From the NCBI RefSeq assembly GCF_023517775.1, contig NZ_CP082904.1:1-64000 (forward strand): a stretch of DNA of 64,000 nt. The letters run 5' to 3'. The stretch is from Mixta hanseatica. Its GTDB lineage: Bacteria; Pseudomonadota; Gammaproteobacteria; Enterobacterales; Enterobacteriaceae. Positions 31,935 through 41,889 of the stretch are shown here, piece by piece. A program made the translations under genes and the position numbers. How positions within the stretch are numbered: position 1 is the first letter of the stretch; each line of letters starts with the position of its first letter. The notes below the pieces were generated by a model. The model did not search any database. It was not told the DNA's origin and worked only from the letters and a program-made list of their open reading frames with translations.

Positions 31935-31961
31935 ATATCGGTGTTTCCGCAAATCCCTAAA
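31935..31961 (-). promoter_or_regulatory. Sigma-28-type promoter of flgM
   Basis: Minus strand: TTTAG (31961-31957), 14-base spacer, ACCGATAT (31942-31935). It shares the unusual TTTAG -35 and the 14-base spacer with the flgK and fliC promoters of this island. It lies 45 bases before flgM, at the flgA 3' end boundary. Confidence 0.65.
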
Positions 31962-31968
31962 GATGAAA

Positions 31969-32658
31969 TTACAAATTTATCCTTACGCTGCCATCACTGG
32001 TAACGCTACCCGTTACCAGTTGACCGCTCTTCATTCGTACCCGAACGGCTTCATTAATCGCGGCATTATCCAGCGCTTTGCCGCGGGTTATAATATGAAA
32101 ACCGTTACCGGAAGCGATGACGTCGGTTTCTTCGCCGCGGTTAATACGCCAGCGTTTGCGCAGTCTGTTTTCCGTCAACGGCTGGCCAGCGCGCACGGGA
32201 CGGGTTAATACAGCACCTTGCAGCGCATTCATATTCATAACAAGGCCGGAAGGCAAATTCGCCAGCGATCCGCTGCGCTTAATCACATCATCCTGACTAA
32301 CGGCATGTCCCGCTGTTAAATCTTTGGCCACCACCCACCAGCTGCCTTCTGCTTCAATACGCACCTGCAAAAAATATTTTTTACTGCCACAGCGGGCGAC
32401 CACTGTTCGGTTACCGGTCAGGCGTTGATTGCCGCTCAGGGAGAGATGTGGATCGGCACACAGCGGAGCCAGCTTATCCGGCGGCGTTAATAAAACCCCA
32501 TGGCGCGTGACGGCGACGTTGCTATTTTTATCAGTACCGTTTAATAAACGGTTAATTTTTTCTGTTAGCGTACTATTATCAGCCTGTGCATTAAGAGTAA
32601 ATAAGAACCAAAATAATGTTAATATTGTATTGCGCCATAGGTGGCGTGATTTTTTCAT
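31969..32658 (-). CDS. flgA: FlgA, P-ring assembly chaperone
   Basis: Periplasmic chaperone for FlgI ring assembly, 229 residues. The signal peptide (about 1-26, ending NAQA) is followed by the SAF/ChapFlgA domain (AGHAVSQDDVI, GLVMNMNALQGAVLTRPVRAGQPL) and the C-terminal IRVRMKSGQ-like block (VRVRMKSGQLVTGSV). First gene of flgA-flgM-flgN, divergent from flgB across a shared control region with an FlhDC-type box. Confidence 0.94.
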   Translation of the reverse strand: MKKSRHLWRNTILTLFWFLFTLNAQADNSTLTEKINRLLNGTDKNSNVAVTRHGVLLTPPDKLAPLCADPHLSLSGNQRLTGNRTVVARCGSKKYFLQVRIEAEGSWWVVAKDLTAGHAVSQDDVIKRSGSLANLPSGLVMNMNALQGAVLTRPVRAGQPLTENRLRKRWRINRGEETDVIASGNGFHIITRGKALDNAAINEAVRVRMKSGQLVTGSVTSDGSVRINL

Positions 32659-32751
32659 ACGCAGCCGGAAAGGTGAATAATTAAGAATAAGATGATCGCC
32701 TTGTTTGCTATACAGCCAGTGTAACGCTAACTGGGAGTAAGTTAACGTGCT

Positions 32752-32777
32752 AAATGACGCCAGTATTGCCGCTTATT
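32752..32777. promoter_or_regulatory. FlhDC-type box between flgA and flgB
   Basis: On the minus strand AATAAGCG (32777-32770) and TCATTT (32757-32752) are 12 bases apart. The half-sites match the FlhD4C2 consensus AAATAGCG-N10-12-CGCTATTT in part, and the same pair recurs before fliA and between fliE and fliF. It would serve both divergent operons. Confidence 0.65.
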
Positions 32778-32915
32778 AAAAATATCGTGCCGTTTCCCTC
32801 TATTAGTTAATAAAATAGATAGAGATTTGTCCTGTTTTTGCGGTTTAGATTATTTGCAATCCATCTTATAGTCTCTGTGTTAATCTCCGTGTAGCAAAAT
32901 AAGGCCAGTCTTTCC

Positions 32916-33329
32916 ATGATGGATAAACTCGATAAGGCGTTATATTTTCAGCAGGAAGCACTAAATTTACTCACCAGTCGGCAGGATATTATAGCGTCTA
33001 ATATCGCTAATGCTGATACGCCGGGTTATTTAGCCAAGGATATCGATTTTTCTCAGCAGCTTAAAAAGGCCGTGGTGCAAGAACGCCGACAGGCGCACTC
33101 CTTAACGCTTAACCTGACGGAAAAACGCCATATTCCGGCAGTCGCGCCCGTTCATAATCGCAACGAATTATTATATCGCATTCCCGATCAGCCCAGCGCC
33201 GATGGTAATACCGTTGATATGGATCGTGAACGCGTTAATTTCGCGGACAATAATATCAAATATCAAACCAGCTTAACCCTTCTCGGATCGCAAATTAAAG
33301 GGATGATGAATGTCATCTCGCAGGGGTAA
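32916..33329 (+). CDS. flgB: FlgB, proximal rod protein
   Basis: Flagellar basal-body rod component of 137 residues, exported without a signal peptide. It shows the rod-family N-terminal motif [27 protein letters not shown] and the C-terminal heptad region. It starts ATGATG; the second ATG (32919) is equally possible. First gene of flgBCDEFGHIJ, with FlhDC box upstream. Confidence 0.95.
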   Translation: MMDKLDKALYFQQEALNLLTSRQDIIASNIANADTPGYLAKDIDFSQQLKKAVVQERRQAHSLTLNLTEKRHIPAVAPVHNRNELLYRIPDQPSADGNTVDMDRERVNFADNNIKYQTSLTLLGSQIKGMMNVISQG

Positions 33330-33334
33330 TTGTT

Positions 33335-33739
33335 ATGTCGTTATTTAGCATTTTTGATATTTCAGGTTCTGCCATGACGGCGCAGTCAAAAAGATTAAAT
33401 GTCAGCGCCAGTAATATGGCCAACGCCGATAGCGTGGCCGGGCCGGACGGTAGCCCTTATCGCGCGCGTCAGGTGGTTTTTCGCGTTAACCAGGCGCCTG
33501 GTCAAGAGATCGGCGGCGTGAGGGTGAGCGATGTTATCGAAAGCGATGCGCCGGATCGTCTGGTGTATGAGCCAGGTAATCCCCTGGCGGATGCCAAAGG
33601 CTATCTGCATATGCCAAATGTAAACGTGGTGGGCGAAATGGTGAATACCATCTCCGCCTCACGCAGCTATCAGGCCAATGTAGAGGTAATGAATACCGCC
33701 AAGGCAATGATGCTTAAAACGCTGACGTTAGGTCAATAA
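33335..33739 (+). CDS. flgC: FlgC, proximal rod protein
   Basis: Rod component of 134 residues: the N-terminal [22 protein letters not shown] and C-terminal [36 protein letters not shown] are diagnostic. It begins 5 bases after flgB. Confidence 0.96.
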   Translation: MSLFSIFDISGSAMTAQSKRLNVSASNMANADSVAGPDGSPYRARQVVFRVNQAPGQEIGGVRVSDVIESDAPDRLVYEPGNPLADAKGYLHMPNVNVVGEMVNTISASRSYQANVEVMNTAKAMMLKTLTLGQ

Positions 33740-33750
33740 GGAGAGTTGGA

Positions 33751-34410
33751 ATGGCCGTTTCGCCGGTAACCAGTAACTACGACGCCCCCAGCAGCAGCAC
33801 CGGTTCCAGTATTGATGACATTACCAATAACTTTATGAACCTTCTCGTTGCGCAGATGCAGAACCAGGATCCTACTAATCCTATGGATAACAATCAGCTT
33901 ACTTCGCTGATGGCACAGTTTAATACCGCTGCGGGCGTGCAGCAGCTGAACAGTACTCTGGGTAATGTCGGCACGCTGGTGAACAGCATGCAGCAAATGA
34001 ACGCGGCCCAATGGGTCGGGCGCGGCATTTATGTCGAAGGGGACAGCAGTGTCGCCTCGACAGACGATACCTTTGCTTTTTCTGTTAATAATGACGTCGA
34101 TAAAGTTAGCGTGGTCTTAACCGATAGCGCCGGCAATAGCTATACCGCCGATCTGAAAGATGTCGAGGCGGGCGTGCATAAATTTACCCTTGATGATTTA
34201 AGCGGTTTTCAGCCCGCCGAGCCAACATTTGATAATGGCGAGACCTACAAGGTGACCTATACCGCCGCCAATGAAGATGGCTCTGCGCCAAAAATTGTCT
34301 CGTTAAAACACGCCAAAGTGGAAAGCGTCTCTTTTACCTTGTCCGGCGCGGTACTGCAGCTGGGACTGGGCGGCAGCGCCACCTTGGGTGAAGTTTATTT
34401 GATTGAGTAA
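33751..34410 (+). CDS. flgD: FlgD, hook cap
   Basis: Scaffold that caps the growing hook, 219 residues. The N-terminal block NNFMNLLVAQMQNQDPTNPMDNNQLTSLMAQFN is followed by a FLIG/Tudor-like middle domain, and the protein ends GEVYLIE. It is coupled in the flgBCDE run by an 11-base gap. Confidence 0.95.
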   Translation: MAVSPVTSNYDAPSSSTGSSIDDITNNFMNLLVAQMQNQDPTNPMDNNQLTSLMAQFNTAAGVQQLNSTLGNVGTLVNSMQQMNAAQWVGRGIYVEGDSSVASTDDTFAFSVNNDVDKVSVVLTDSAGNSYTADLKDVEAGVHKFTLDDLSGFQPAEPTFDNGETYKVTYTAANEDGSAPKIVSLKHAKVESVSFTLSGAVLQLGLGGSATLGEVYLIE

Positions 34411-34453
34411 TGTCTATTTCAGCGTTGATTGTTAGCGACCAGGAAGGTTACGT

Positions 34454-35677
34454 ATGAGTTTTTCACAGGGTCTTAGCGGACTGAATGCAGCGTCACAAGC
34501 TCTGGATGTGGTGGGTAATAACATCGCCAACTCCCAGACGATTGGTTTTAAATCCGGCTCTATCTCTTTTGCCGATGTTTTCGCCGGTTCGCAAATCGGT
34601 ATGGGCGTGCAGGTTTCCGGCGTCAGGCAAAATTTTAGCGATGGCGTGCTGGGACAGGGCACCGGGAGCCTGGATATGGGTATCCAGGGGAATGGTTTTT
34701 TCCGTCTGGTCAGCGAGGCCGGCCAGGTGTTTTATAGCCGTAATGGCCAGTTTAAAACCAATGAAAATGGTTACATCATCAATGATACCGGCATGCAGTT
34801 AACCGGTTATCAGGCCAGCGGAACGCCGCCGACTATCCAGCCGGGCGCGGCGATAGGTCCGATCCAGATTCCTACCGGCCAAATGCCGGCGCGCGCTTCT
34901 GACAGCGGCATTATGAAAGGCAATCTTGATTCCGGCTCGGAAGTGATCGATCCGGCCCTTGAGTTCGATCCGAAAGACAGCAACAGCTACAACTCCGTCA
35001 GCCAGATTGATGCCTATGACAGCCTGGGCAACCGTCACACCATCAACGTTTACTTCGTTAAAACCGGCGACAATCAATGGAAGATCCATACCAGCGATAC
35101 TACCGCACCGATCGTTGATGGCGATGGCAAGGCCCAGTACCAGGAAATGGATATCGCCTTTGACAGCGCCGGTCAGCTTACCACCAACCCAGCCAGGGTG
35201 CCGATCGCCGGCGCCGCTTATAACGGCGCCGAAGCGCTGCAATTCGAGCTGGATATGACCGGTATGACGCAGCAGGCCACCGAGACCGCGATGGAAAGCC
35301 CGAGCACCACTGGTTATCCGCCGGGAATGATGAACGGCTTTACCGTAGGCGACAGCGGTCAGATCATCGCTTCTTACAGCAATGGACAACAGCAGCTGTT
35401 GGGTCAGGTGGTGCTGGCTAACTTCACTAATGCCGGCGGGCTGGCTTCCAGCGGCAACAATGCCTGGACCGAAACCCCCTCCTCGGGACAGCCGGTGGTG
35501 GGCATTGCCGGAACCGGCAACCTGGGCAACCTGTACGGTAATAAGGTTGAAGCTTCCAACGTCGACCTGAGCCAGGAGATGGTCAATATGATCATTTTCC
35601 AGCGCAACTACCAGCCCAACTCACAGACAATTAAAACCCAGTCTGAGCTGTTACAGACGCTGGTGAACCTTGGTTAA
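34454..35677 (+). CDS. flgE: FlgE, hook protein
   Basis: Structural protein of the flagellar hook, 407 residues. N-terminal FSQGLSGLNAASQALDVVGNNIANSQTIGFKS and C-terminal VEASNVDLSQEMVNMIIFQRNYQPNSQTIKTQSELLQTLVNL flank a variable surface-exposed centre. The length is close to E. coli FlgE (402). Confidence 0.96.
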   Translation: MSFSQGLSGLNAASQALDVVGNNIANSQTIGFKSGSISFADVFAGSQIGMGVQVSGVRQNFSDGVLGQGTGSLDMGIQGNGFFRLVSEAGQVFYSRNGQFKTNENGYIINDTGMQLTGYQASGTPPTIQPGAAIGPIQIPTGQMPARASDSGIMKGNLDSGSEVIDPALEFDPKDSNSYNSVSQIDAYDSLGNRHTINVYFVKTGDNQWKIHTSDTTAPIVDGDGKAQYQEMDIAFDSAGQLTTNPARVPIAGAAYNGAEALQFELDMTGMTQQATETAMESPSTTGYPPGMMNGFTVGDSGQIIASYSNGQQQLLGQVVLANFTNAGGLASSGNNAWTETPSSGQPVVGIAGTGNLGNLYGNKVEASNVDLSQEMVNMIIFQRNYQPNSQTIKTQSELLQTLVNLG

Positions 35678-35689
35678 TGGCGGGCTGAC

Positions 35690-36439
35690 ATGGATCGTGC
35701 AATTTATACCGCAATGGGCGCGGCCAACGCCGCGTTAAATCGCCAGGCCGTTACGGCGAATAACCTGGCGAATGTTTCCACTAACGGTTTCCGCGCTCAG
35801 CTAACCGCTTATCGCGCGGTGCCGGTTAACGGTCCTGGCGATGCGACGCGCGTGCTGGTTGCCGAATCCACGCCTTATAACGACTACACCATGGGCTCGG
35901 TTAATCAGACCGGGCGCAGCCTGGACGTTGCGATGCCGCAAAACGGCTGGCTGGCGGTTCAGCTGCCGGACGGCAGCGAAGCCTATACGCGCGACGGTAA
36001 TATCGAAGTCGACAGCGAAGGGCAGCTGCGTGTTAAAGGCTACCCGGTAATGGGCGATGGCGGACCGATCGAGATCCCGCCGCAGGCGCAGATCACTATC
36101 GCGCCAGACGGCTCCATTACCGCGCTGGGCGCAGGCGACGAACCGACCGCGCTGGCCCTGATTGGGCGGCTGAAAATGGTCACGGCGCAGCCCTATCTGC
36201 TACGACATGGCGACGACAGCCTGTTTCATGTCGATGCCAGCGTAGAGGAAAACCCGGTATTGCCCGCCGACCCGGAGCTGAGACTGATGCCCGGCGCACT
36301 GGAAAGCAGCAACGTCAGTCCGGTTAAAGCGATGGTGGATATGATCGCCACAGCGCGCGGTTTTGATATGCAAATGAAAGTAATTTCAGCCGTCGATGAT
36401 AACCAGAAAAATGCCAATCAACTGCTTAGCGTAAGCTAA
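35690..36439 (+). CDS. flgF: FlgF, proximal rod protein
   Basis: Rod component of 249 residues: [34 protein letters not shown] at the start and [28 protein letters not shown] at the end, the rod/hook-family pattern. It lies between flgE and flgG with short gaps. Confidence 0.96.
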   Translation: MDRAIYTAMGAANAALNRQAVTANNLANVSTNGFRAQLTAYRAVPVNGPGDATRVLVAESTPYNDYTMGSVNQTGRSLDVAMPQNGWLAVQLPDGSEAYTRDGNIEVDSEGQLRVKGYPVMGDGGPIEIPPQAQITIAPDGSITALGAGDEPTALALIGRLKMVTAQPYLLRHGDDSLFHVDASVEENPVLPADPELRLMPGALESSNVSPVKAMVDMIATARGFDMQMKVISAVDDNQKNANQLLSVS

Positions 36440-36461
36440 TAACGGCAAGGAGAAGCCTGTC

Positions 36462-37244
36462 ATGATGCACGCCTTATGGATTGCAAAAACCGGTCTGGAA
36501 GCGCAGCAGACCAACATGGATGTGATTACCAACAACCTGGCTAACGTTAGCACCAACGGCTTTAAACGTCAGCGTGCGGTATTCGAAGATTTGTTGTATC
36601 AAACCTTACGTCAGCCGGGCGCCCAGTCTTCAGAGCAGACCACCATCCCTTCTGGTTTGCAAATTGGTACCGGCGTACGTCCGGTTGCCACCGAGCGCAT
36701 TCACAGCCAGGGCGGCATGACGCAAACCAGTAATGCAAAAGATGTCGCTATCAGCGGGCAGGGCTTCTTTCAGGTTCTGCTGCCGGATGGCACCACGGCC
36801 TATACCCGTGATGGCGCCTTTCAGATCGATCAGAATGGCCAGCTGGTGACGGCTAACGGCTATCCTATCCAGCCCGCCATTACGTTGCCGCAGGATGCCG
36901 GTACGCTAACGGTGGGCAGCGACGGCCTGGTCAGTGTGACCCAGGCGGGACAAACCGCGCCGCAGCAGGTAGGGCAGCTGACGCTGGCGACCTTTATCAA
37001 TGATTCCGGGCTGGAGAGCATTGGCGAAAACCTGTATCGCGAAACCCAGTCTTCCGGCGCGCCGAATGAATCCACGCCTGGCATGAATGGCGCGGGCGCG
37101 TTGAAGCAGGGCTATGTGGAAACTTCCAACGTCAACGTGGCGGAAGAGCTGGTCAATATGATCCAGACGCAGCGCGCATACGAGATCAACAGCAAGGCGG
37201 TCACTACGTCCGATCAAATGCTACAGCGCCTGGCACAGCTCTGA
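36462..37244 (+). CDS. flgG: FlgG, distal rod protein
   Basis: Distal rod protein of 260 residues, sharing with FlgF and FlgE the terminal helices ([69 protein letters not shown]). The length equals E. coli FlgG. A GAAGG-like ribosome site precedes it; the ATGATG start leaves a one-codon ambiguity. Confidence 0.97.
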   Translation: MMHALWIAKTGLEAQQTNMDVITNNLANVSTNGFKRQRAVFEDLLYQTLRQPGAQSSEQTTIPSGLQIGTGVRPVATERIHSQGGMTQTSNAKDVAISGQGFFQVLLPDGTTAYTRDGAFQIDQNGQLVTANGYPIQPAITLPQDAGTLTVGSDGLVSVTQAGQTAPQQVGQLTLATFINDSGLESIGENLYRETQSSGAPNESTPGMNGAGALKQGYVETSNVNVAEELVNMIQTQRAYEINSKAVTTSDQMLQRLAQL

Positions 37245-37311
37245 CGGTAACGGAACCAGGGCCGCAACCGTTATTGCCGCCCTTTTCATCTGCTCTTACG
37301 TAGTGAATATC

Positions 37312-38067
37312 ATGATAAATCCGCCTGACTTTGCGCCGTCCGGAGCGCAGCAATATGCCGCTCGCCGTGCTGTCGGTCTCTGTTTAGCCCGTCTGCTGAT
37401 GCTGTTTATCCTCGGCTCGCTGCTGACAGGCTGTGCCGGCATCATTCATAAACCCCTTGTGGACGGCATTACCAGCGCCAGCCCGATGCAGACCATGCCG
37501 GGAACGGCAAATGGCTCGATATTTCAGATGGGGCAGGCGATGAATTACGGCTATCAGCCGCTGTTTGAAGATCGTCGCCCACGTAACATTGGCGATACCC
37601 TGACCATCCTGCTGCAAGAAAACGTTAGCGCCAGTAAAAGCTCCTCAGCGAACGCGTCAAAAGATGGCTCAGTTGGACTGGGCTTTAGCGCTATGCCGCG
37701 TTTTATGAACGGTTTATTCGGCGGCGATCGGGCGAAAACCGCGATCGAGGGCAGCAATGAATTTACTGGTAAAGGTGGGGCCGCCGCCAGAAATACCTTT
37801 AGCGGCACCATTACCGTTACCGTGCACCAGGTGCTGGAAAACGGCAACCTGCTGGTGGTTGGCGAAAAACAGATCGCCATCAATCAGGGCACCGAATACA
37901 TCCGTTTTTCCGGCGTAGTGAATCCCCGCACCATTAGCGGCAGCAATACGGTGGTCTCTTCGCAGGTTGCTGATGCGCGCATCGAATATGTCGGCAGCGG
38001 CTATATCAACGAGGCGCAGCAAATGGGCTGGCTGCAGCGCCTGTTCCTTAACCTTTCTCCTTTTTAA
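37312..38067 (+). CDS. flgH: FlgH, L-ring lipoprotein
   Basis: Outer-membrane L-ring lipoprotein that with the P ring forms the rod bushing, about 251 residues. The signal ([16 protein letters not shown]) ends in the lipobox LTGC. The mature part is highly conserved: [40 protein letters not shown] and [23 protein letters not shown]. The N terminus before the signal helix is long, the start is uncertain (ATG 37312 or GTG 37303) and no good ribosome site is visible. Confidence 0.92.
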   Translation: MINPPDFAPSGAQQYAARRAVGLCLARLLMLFILGSLLTGCAGIIHKPLVDGITSASPMQTMPGTANGSIFQMGQAMNYGYQPLFEDRRPRNIGDTLTILLQENVSASKSSSANASKDGSVGLGFSAMPRFMNGLFGGDRAKTAIEGSNEFTGKGGAAARNTFSGTITVTVHQVLENGNLLVVGEKQIAINQGTEYIRFSGVVNPRTISGSNTVVSSQVADARIEYVGSGYINEAQQMGWLQRLFLNLSPF

Positions 38068-38078
38068 CAGGCTGACTA

Positions 38079-39200
38079 ATGAGAATTTCATCTTCACTCT
38101 TTTGTCTGCATGGGCTCTGCCTCAGCCTGGCCCTGCTGCTGATACCGCCAGGCTACGCCGAACGGATTCAGGATTTAACAACGTTGCAGGGCGTGCGCAG
38201 CAATTCGCTGCTCGGCTATGGGCTGGTGGTGGGGCTGGACGGCACCGGCGACCAAACAATGCAAACCCCCTTTACCACACAAAGTCTGAACAACATGCTG
38301 TCACAGCTGGGCATAACCGTGCCGAACGGCACCAATATGCAGCTTAAAAACGTGGCGGCGGTAATGGTCACTGCCGATCTACCGCCATTTGCCCGTGCCG
38401 GTGAAAAAATCGACGTGGTTGTTTCCTCAATGGGTAATGCGAAAAGCCTGCGTGGCGGCACCTTGCTGATGACACCGCTGAAAGGTGTTGATAATCAGAT
38501 TTATGCGCTGGCACAGGGAAATCTGTTGGTTTCCGGCGCCGGCGCGCAAAGCGGCGGCAGTCAGGTGCAGGTTAACCAGCTTAATGGCGCGCGTATTAGC
38601 GACGGCGCAACCGTCGAGCGCGAAGTGCCCACACAGTTTGGCCTGGAAAATGTGCTTAGGCTGCAGTTAAAAGAAGAAGATTTTACGTTGGCCCAGCGCA
38701 TCAGCGATGAAATCAATCATCACTTCGGCGGAGGCATCGCTATGGCGGAAAACGCCCGCGTCATCAAGCTGTTCGCGCCCAGCGACAATACGGAAAAAGT
38801 GCGTTTCATCTCTCGTATTCAAAACCTTTCCGTTAAGACCGGTCCGAGGGAAGCGCGGATTGTGGTTAACTCGCGCACCGGCTCCGTGGTGATCAATCGC
38901 CACGTAACGCTGGAAGCCTGTGCCGTGGCGCAGGGTGATCTTACGGTAGAGATCTCCCGCAGCAACCAGGTCAGCCAGCCGGATACACCGCTGGCCGGAG
39001 GAGAGACGGTGGTAGTGCCCGATACGCAGGTTTCGCTGCGAGAGCAGAGCGGCGCCTTACAAAAAGTTAACACCAGTGCCGACCTCAATGCAGTTATCCG
39101 CGCGCTGAACGGCCTCGGCGCCACGCCAAATGACCTGATGTCGATTTTACAATCAATGAAAAGCGCGGGCTGCCTGCGTGCGCAGCTGGAGATGAACTAA
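38079..39200 (+). CDS. flgI: FlgI, P-ring protein
   Basis: Periplasmic P-ring protein, 373 residues with a cleavable signal peptide ending around GYAERIQDL. Conserved blocks are [49 protein letters not shown], and the C terminal [29 protein letters not shown]. Its TAA overlaps the flgJ ATG by one base. Confidence 0.96.
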   Translation: MRISSSLFCLHGLCLSLALLLIPPGYAERIQDLTTLQGVRSNSLLGYGLVVGLDGTGDQTMQTPFTTQSLNNMLSQLGITVPNGTNMQLKNVAAVMVTADLPPFARAGEKIDVVVSSMGNAKSLRGGTLLMTPLKGVDNQIYALAQGNLLVSGAGAQSGGSQVQVNQLNGARISDGATVEREVPTQFGLENVLRLQLKEEDFTLAQRISDEINHHFGGGIAMAENARVIKLFAPSDNTEKVRFISRIQNLSVKTGPREARIVVNSRTGSVVINRHVTLEACAVAQGDLTVEISRSNQVSQPDTPLAGGETVVVPDTQVSLREQSGALQKVNTSADLNAVIRALNGLGATPNDLMSILQSMKSAGCLRAQLEMN

Positions 39201-40126
39201 TGGAAAGCGCTTCTCTCATCCAGGGGGCCGCTTTTGATGCGGGTTCCCTGGATACGCTAAAGCGCCTGGCGAAACAGGATGCGCAGCGTGGTCTACAGGG
39301 CGCCGCCCAGCAGATGGAAGGGTTGTTCGTGCAGATGATGCTAAAGAGTATGCGGGCAGCCAGCTTTAAAGACGGCTTGTTTAACTCGCAGCAGTCAGAG
39401 ATGTTCACCGCTATGTACGATCAGCAGCTGTCGCAGGATATGGCGGCACACGGAAAACTGGGGCTGGCTGATCTTATGCTGCAACAGCTGGGCGGCATCC
39501 CAACGACCACGGCGGGCGGCACGCCGGTCGCCTTTTCCTCTCGCCCACTCCCAGCTGGACGAGCATTCTTCCCACCACCTGCCGTCAACCGCGCCGTTTC
39601 GAACGGGCAAGCGCTCCCGTCCGCGACCGGCGGCGGGTTTATTTCCCGCCTGTTAGCGCCTGCGGTGGAAGTTTCACGTCGAACGGGCATCCCGCATCAG
39701 CTCATCATTGCGCAGGCTGCTCTGGAATCAGGGTGGGGAGATAAAGAGATACGTCGGGAGAATGGCCAGCCAAGCTATAACCTGTTTGGCGTAAAAGCGA
39801 CGCCGGGCTGGAAAGGGGAAACGGCGGAAATAACCACAACCGAATATATCAACGGCGTGGCGCAAAAAGTAAAGGCGGCATTCCGCGTTTATCATTCTTA
39901 TACCGATGCGCTGCATGATTATAGCCAGCTGTTAATAAAAAATGCCCGCTACCAGAAAGTGACGCAGGCGAAAACGCCGGAACAGGCCGCGCAAGCGCTA
40001 CAGGATGGGGGGTATGCCACCGATCCACAATATGCAAAAAAATTGATCGGGGTCATTCACCAAATTAAAAGTAACCTAACGCAAGCGGCAAATGCTTATA
40101 AAACCGATCTCTCGTCAATATTTTAG
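39200..40126 (+). CDS. flgJ: FlgJ, rod cap and peptidoglycan hydrolase
   Basis: Dual protein of 308 residues. The N-terminal half (about 1-100: AAQQMEGLFVQMMLKSMRAA) is the rod cap; the C-terminal half (about 150-300) is a glucosaminidase that opens peptidoglycan for the rod (IIAQAALESGWGDKEI with the catalytic Glu, and YNLFGVKA). A Pro/Ala linker joins them. Translation is coupled to flgI (TAATG). Confidence 0.95.
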   Translation: MESASLIQGAAFDAGSLDTLKRLAKQDAQRGLQGAAQQMEGLFVQMMLKSMRAASFKDGLFNSQQSEMFTAMYDQQLSQDMAAHGKLGLADLMLQQLGGIPTTTAGGTPVAFSSRPLPAGRAFFPPPAVNRAVSNGQALPSATGGGFISRLLAPAVEVSRRTGIPHQLIIAQAALESGWGDKEIRRENGQPSYNLFGVKATPGWKGETAEITTTEYINGVAQKVKAAFRVYHSYTDALHDYSQLLIKNARYQKVTQAKTPEQAAQALQDGGYATDPQYAKKLIGVIHQIKSNLTQAANAYKTDLSSIF

Positions 40127-40136
40127 CAGTACAGGT

Positions 40137-40163
40137 TTTAGAGAGTTTATTCCTCGCCGATAG
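40137..40163 (+). promoter_or_regulatory. Sigma-28-type promoter of flgK
   Basis: TTTAG (40137-40141), a 14-base spacer and GCCGATAG (40156-40163), about 65 bases before flgK. The -35 and flanking AGAG-TTTAT closely match the fliC promoter of this island and differ from the canonical TAAAG. Confidence 0.8.
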
Positions 40164-40228
40164 ATGTATAAGGCTCTATTTATTCTGAACAACTCAGAAA
40201 TTTCGCAAACATGGAATGCGGGTGATTT

Positions 40229-41872
40229 ATGAATCTCATGTATCTGGCACAAAGCGGTCTGAGCGCCGCCCAGGCATCATTAAACGTCGTCGGTAATAAC
40301 TTAAATAATGCTTATACGGTGGGATATAGCCGGCAAAATATTATTTTAGGCGAGGCGGGCGGTAAAACTACGCAAAATGGTTACTTTGGTTATGGCGTAC
40401 AGGTTAATGGCGTGAAACGCGCCTATGATGGTTTTATTAATAATCAGTTACGCAGCGCGCAAACCTCTTATAGCGCCCTTTCCAGTCGTTATGAACAGCT
40501 TAGCCAGATCGATAATATGCTGGGCGACAAAAGCAATAATGTTTCCGTTTCGCTGAATAATATTTTTGGCGCACTGGAAAAAATGAGCAGCGATCCGGTA
40601 AGCATGGCCGCGCGACAGGAAGCGATGTCGCAATTTAAATCGACCGCCTACCAGTTTCAAAGCAGCGCCCGGACGCTTACCGGACTGGAAAAAAGCACCA
40701 ACACCCAAATCAACCAAACCGTAAACGATATTAATTCGTATGCCAAAGAGCTGGCGACGGTGAATGCCGCGCTGTATAAAACGCATGCGCAAACCGGCGG
40801 ACAGCCAGCAGATTTGCTGGATCAACGCGATTTGTTGCTGAATAAGTTAAGCAATCTGGTCGGCGTGCGGGTGGATGAAAATCAGCTGACCGGTGAAGTT
40901 ACTGTTGCGCTTTCCAACGGGTTGCCGCTGGTAAACGGCGATCGTACCTGCCAGTTCGAAGCTACCCCTTCTGCTGCTAATCCGGCACGGTTAGAAGTGG
41001 CCTATATTGATGCTTCCGGCAACGCCATCAAGTTGGATGAAGAGAAGATCAACAGCGGGAAGCTGGGCGGTTTATTTAAATTCCGTAATGAGGATCTGGT
41101 TGACGCTCGCGATCAGCTAAATCAGCTTGCGTTGCAAATGGCTAACCGTTTTAACGAAGTGAATGCGGCAGGGTTTGATATTGAAGGCGAAGCTGGCGGA
41201 GATATTTTCACCATTACCGATCCGACAGCGTTAATGAATCGTAATAATCAGGGCGATGCCTCGCTCGATATTAGCTTTAGCGAAATTTCGCAGGTGAAAG
41301 CGCAGGATTATACCCTGGTTTATCAGGGGCCGGGTGCCAACGATTGGCTAATTACCGATAGCAGCGGCAGAGAGATTACGCCGGAAATTGGCGCAGCGGG
41401 CGAGCTCACCTTTGAGGGTATCACCATCCAGCCGCAGGGCACGCCTGAAGCCGGCGACAGCTTTATTTTTAACTCCGCTGGCGGCGTGGCTGAAAATATT
41501 GCGGTAGCCATTAGCAGCGGCGACAAAATTGCCGCATCCAGCTCCGATGATATCGATGAAGAAAGTAATAACGAAAATATCAAAGATATGATCGCTATTA
41601 AAAACGAGAGCCTGGTCGGCAAGGCGACATTAACCGAAGCCTATGCCAGCCTGGTCAGCTCTGTAGGCTCTTCGGTTAATGCGTTAAAGGGCAATACGGA
41701 AGTTGCAGGATACGTTAAAGACCAGCTGGTTGAGCAGCAACAAAATGTGGCGGGCGTGGATCCGACGGAAGAATACATTTATATGCAAATGTATACCCAA
41801 TATTACCAGGCCAACACCCAGGTATTGCAAACCGCCACCACTATTTTTGATGCAATTTTAAGTATCCGATAA
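40229..41872 (+). CDS. flgK: FlgK, hook-filament junction protein 1
   Basis: HAP1, 547 residues, the first junction zone between hook and filament. N terminal AQSGLSAAQASLNVVGNNLNNAYTVGYSRQ and C terminal EEYIYMQMYTQYYQANTQVLQTATTIFDAILSIR are the conserved coiled-coil ends; the middle is variable. It is a late gene with its own sigma-28-type promoter and is followed by flgL after 17 bases. FlgN is its chaperone. Confidence 0.96.
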   Translation: MNLMYLAQSGLSAAQASLNVVGNNLNNAYTVGYSRQNIILGEAGGKTTQNGYFGYGVQVNGVKRAYDGFINNQLRSAQTSYSALSSRYEQLSQIDNMLGDKSNNVSVSLNNIFGALEKMSSDPVSMAARQEAMSQFKSTAYQFQSSARTLTGLEKSTNTQINQTVNDINSYAKELATVNAALYKTHAQTGGQPADLLDQRDLLLNKLSNLVGVRVDENQLTGEVTVALSNGLPLVNGDRTCQFEATPSAANPARLEVAYIDASGNAIKLDEEKINSGKLGGLFKFRNEDLVDARDQLNQLALQMANRFNEVNAAGFDIEGEAGGDIFTITDPTALMNRNNQGDASLDISFSEISQVKAQDYTLVYQGPGANDWLITDSSGREITPEIGAAGELTFEGITIQPQGTPEAGDSFIFNSAGGVAENIAVAISSGDKIAASSSDDIDEESNNENIKDMIAIKNESLVGKATLTEAYASLVSSVGSSVNALKGNTEVAGYVKDQLVEQQQNVAGVDPTEEYIYMQMYTQYYQANTQVLQTATTIFDAILSIR

Positions 41873-41889
41873 AATTTAAGGAAAAAACG

